From Marthasterias glacialis (lineage: Eukaryota > Echinodermata > Asteroidea > Forcipulatida > Asteriidae): DNA of 64,000 bases. Under the pieces are notes generated by a model. That model saw nothing but the letters and a program-made list of their open reading frames with translations. It searched no databases and was not told the origin of the DNA. Below are positions 61,548-64,000 of this stretch, piece by piece. The translations under genes were made by a program, and so were the position numbers. The stretch is from NCBI GenBank assembly GCA_911728455.2, contig OU452236.1, positions 5,822,171-5,886,170 of the forward strand. Direction: 5' to 3'. Within the stretch, counting starts at the first letter, position 1. Each line of letters starts with the position of its first letter.

Positions 61548-61875
61548 TAAAACTAATGCATATAATGGCAGTAAATACTCATTTGAATCAAATAGTTTCA
61601 AAAGAAGTTTCATAAAATTAATCCCTTCAAATCTCAATGAAAAAGGCACAAGTTTTTAAAGAATCAGTGAAGGATGGTAGGACATTTACAGTTAAAAATG
61701 TAAACTTTTAATTACACCCCATCTCTTAAAATAATGAAGAGTAAACAAAAGAAGAATAATTGAATAGGCACATTGGTTACACTTCTACAGTCCACTTTTC
61801 AATGTTATGTTTGTGTGTCCCTCCAAAAAATGCTCTTTAAAAAAGACTAAACCCCTGCACCCTCCCCACCATCTA

Positions 61876-63167
61876 TCAAAGTAAATCGGGAGTAGATGAA
61901 CCTAGATAGTTTCTTAAATCGGAGACCGTTGAGCGTACGATTTTACAAGGAATAGTCTCCAATTGAAGTCTTGAGTATGCCGCATAGCGATGACATCCTC
62001 CAAATGAGTAGAAGTAGTCTCCCCCTTTCCTACCGGTAATCCATAAAATGTCAACAGGAGGGACTTTATCTCTTTGGTCTGGATCCTAAATTGGAAGAAA
62101 ACAAATTATCAAGAGTTAAAGGGATTTGCTGGGGGAAAATTCAATCCAGAATGAACTTGTGATTATCGTAACCTTCCTGCCAGTGTTCTGGGATTGTTGT
62201 AGCCTTGATCAAGGCTGTCTTTGTGCTCTCCCTTAGCCCAGAGTTATCCGCGCACAGAGTCTGTATAAAGGAAGATACGCAGTCGCACACACACAGTCCA
62301 TGCACTGATATGCACAGAGTCCGTCAGGACGATACGCATACATCCACGCACGGAGTCCCCTAGGACAACAACGAATAGTCATACACACACTGTGTACTAC
62401 TGTATAATCGCTACACATCGTGTGCTGAGTTTTGTGTACAGCATACTCGATGGGGCACAGGCATGAAAAAAATATGACAAAATGCAACTGTTCCGTCTGG
62501 TTGTCCGGCCGGTGCGCCTTGATCAAGGCTAGGATTGTTGGGAGGAGGGTTACAATCATCGCAACTAAATGAACTCGCAATGAAAATGGTCAACAATGCT
62601 TAACTTTGTAAAGTTTTTTTTCTTCAGTTTTCTATGGCACTATTTTAAAGTAAAAAAAAGAATTCAAGAGACAATTTAGCTCATCCGCTGAAAGGTTGCA
62701 CACTTGTAGCTATTATTACATTGTACTTTTCCTCAATGCTCAACCTGGCTAAGGCTGCGAGCCAGGCACTTCATACACAGACTTAATGCAAATTATACCG
62801 AACATCGCCCAAATAGGAACATATTCACGAGATGCATGCAAGTGGACAAAGTTATCATAATGGCGAGTTTTATTGACCAATTAGGAATCCATAAACAGGC
62901 AGTGTGAAAGAATCTGACATCGTGCACAGAGTGCCTAGCTTCAGCCTGCTCACATGGATCAGTCGATTATGATCATGTTTCAATTTTATGAGAAATGTTC
63001 TCAATTGATACCTTTATCGTTTCCATGAGCGATATAACTTTCAGTTCATCTAACTCTGATGGGAGAGGACGTATTAGATGCTTTATGGGAACATTATGTA
63101 TCTCGTCAATGTGACCTGCATGAATGCTGGTGGTTTCCTTCTCACCGGTTCCTGTCTCATCGGCCAT
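61876..63167 (-). CDS. SRXN1: Sulfiredoxin
   Basis: Sulfiredoxin reduces hyperoxidised (sulfinic) 2-Cys peroxiredoxins using ATP and a thiol, in the cytosol. Two exons: 63012-63167 (52 residues) and 61876-62085 (69 residues plus stop), phase 0 junction with donor GTATCA and acceptor TTTAG. The 121-residue product has the family motifs: [19 protein letters not shown] (nucleotide and Prx contact region), VPPVDILW, then [17 protein letters not shown] with the catalytic cysteine in FGGCHR, and ends LGSSTPDLL (human STPDLQ). The start is the first in-frame ATG ([10 protein letters not shown]). Exon 2 has no ATG near its beginning and is easily missed. The intron contains an inverted-repeat MITE. 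The gene is convergent with the large protease gene. Confidence 0.94.
62157..62565. mobile_element. Inverted-repeat MITE in the SRXN1 intron
   Basis: TTATCGTAACCTTCCTGCCA and AGCCTTGATCAAGGCT near the left end mirror TTGGGAGGAGGGTTACAATC and GCGCCTTGATCAAGGCT near the right. About 410 bp. The inside has repeats of CGCACAGAGTC and CATACACAC words. A diverged copy is at the left edge of the window. Confidence 0.65.
62570..63000. other. SRXN1 intron remainder, nothing recognised
   Basis: AT-rich sequence between the MITE and exon 1. No repeat or open frame I could assign. Confidence 0.4.
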
Positions 63168-63365
63168 CTCATTTGAAGTTGTGTGCAGAGTACCTGTGTT
63201 ATAGGCACAGGACAAGCGCTATAGATCGAGAAAAAATAGTAAAATTCAATGAATTAAAGAAGTTTTTTGAAGTGCTTCGGCCCAACTTTAGAATCGTTCC
63301 ATTTTGAGTGTTACATGGCGCAGGTAAAGCTGTGATGCAGAGATCTTACCCTAAGCAAGTAAATG

Positions 63366-63690
63366 CCGTGGCCGAGCGGTCTAGATCACCGGACTTGAGT
63401 TCTGGTGTTATCAGCAGCAGAGTGTGGGTTCGAATTCTGGTCGCGGCACTTGTGTCCTTGAGCAAAAAACTTTACTATAATTGCTTGGTCCTTCGGATGG
63501 GACACTAAGTTGTAGGTCCTGTGTACTAGGATTGGTAGTGCATGTAAAAGAACCCAGAACACTTATCGTGGAAAAGCAGGGGATTTACTCCGGTGTTTCT
63601 GGTTCACATAGCAAGCCCCCTTGCTTACAGGTTTCCTCAGGCTTGAGAGCTACAGTGATTAAGTTCACTTTGAGGCATCCTTGGTTTCAG
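63366..63690 (+). repeat. tRNA-headed SINE, body type 3, best-preserved head
   Basis: The head TGCCGTGGCCGAGCGGTCTA ... GTGGGTTCGAATTCTGG folds as a class II tRNA with seven acceptor pairs (TGCCGTG/CGCGGCA). The anticodon loop reads TGA here where the other copies have CAA, so it derives from tRNA-Leu with later change. The body contains CCTTCGGATGGGACACTAAG and ends near GAGGCATCCTTGGTTTC. It faces another copy at 63785. Confidence 0.8.
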
Positions 63691-63784
63691 AAATATATAC
63701 ATGTACTACTGCTACTGTACTACTACTAATACTAAAAATACATTAATATTATTATTGTTATAATTATTATTATTAATTTCTGGT

Positions 63785-64000
63785 AATGGAACCAAGGATG
63801 CCTCAAAAGTGAACTTAATCACTGTAGCTCGGAAGCCTCAGGAAACCTGTAGATGTTGGTAGACAAGGATGCTTGCTATCTGAACCAAAAAACTGGGGTA
63901 CACCCCTACTCTTTCACGATAAGTGATCTGGGTTCTTTTACGTGCACTACCCATTCTAGTACATGGGACCTACGGCTTAACATGCCATCCGAAGGACAAA
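63785..64000 (-). repeat. SINE body type 3, inverted partner, cut by window end
   Basis: GGAACCAAGGATGCCTCAAA, GTGAACTTAATCACTGTAGC and GCCATCCGAAGGACAAA are the reverse complement of 63490-63690. The two copies are separated by an ATT-rich centre (63700-63780), forming a tail-to-tail inverted pair. Confidence 0.8.

Noticed and set aside
63366-63452. Functional tRNA gene
   Set aside because: The head folds like a tRNA but is followed directly by a SINE body present in other copies, and the anticodon differs between copies.

Overview
The window is animal nuclear DNA: genes are split by many short-to-medium introns with GT-AG ends, the intergenic DNA is AT-rich, and most non-coding space is filled with SINE and MITE copies. 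Gene content (an OATP-type transporter, IMP3, a secreted ADAMTS-like protease with TSP1 and CUB modules, sulfiredoxin) fits a marine deuterostome invertebrate. An echinoderm, perhaps a sea star, is my best guess, but this is inference from gene style and not a proven assignment.

Layout. At 326-992 (minus) lies the first coding exon of an SLCO/OATP transporter whose remainder is off the left edge. IMP3, a U3 snoRNP component, occupies 5136-8850 (minus) in six exons, all of which I could chain in frame to a 181-residue protein. The region 8851-12153 holds no gene I can see. From 12299 to 60289 (plus) a single gene can be read as 57 coding exons with consistent phases, giving a 3,269-residue secreted metalloprotease: signal peptide, prodomain with furin site, reprolysin catalytic domain, disintegrin-like domain, then 22 TSP1-like repeats and 12 CUB domains, the later part being an alternating TSP1-CUB array. 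Sulfiredoxin (SRXN1) lies at 61876-63167 (minus) in two exons, tail to tail with the protease gene; their poly(A) signals face each other about 25 bases apart.

Repeats. The introns of the large gene carry about ten copies of one TTAA-flanked MITE family, several other inverted-repeat MITEs, tRNA-Leu-headed SINEs with at least three different bodies, and four tandem repeats (37-bp, 27-bp, about 112-bp and a C-rich one). A separate repeat family near the left side carries a perfect histone-mRNA-type 3' stem-loop.

The most unusual thing is the large gene. It looks like an ADAMTS whose ancillary half was rebuilt by serial duplication of a three-exon cassette (TSP1 core, CUB first half, CUB second half plus next TSP1 arm), and it lacks the central TSP1, cysteine-rich and spacer regions normal for ADAMTS proteins. 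The four genes have no obvious shared pathway.
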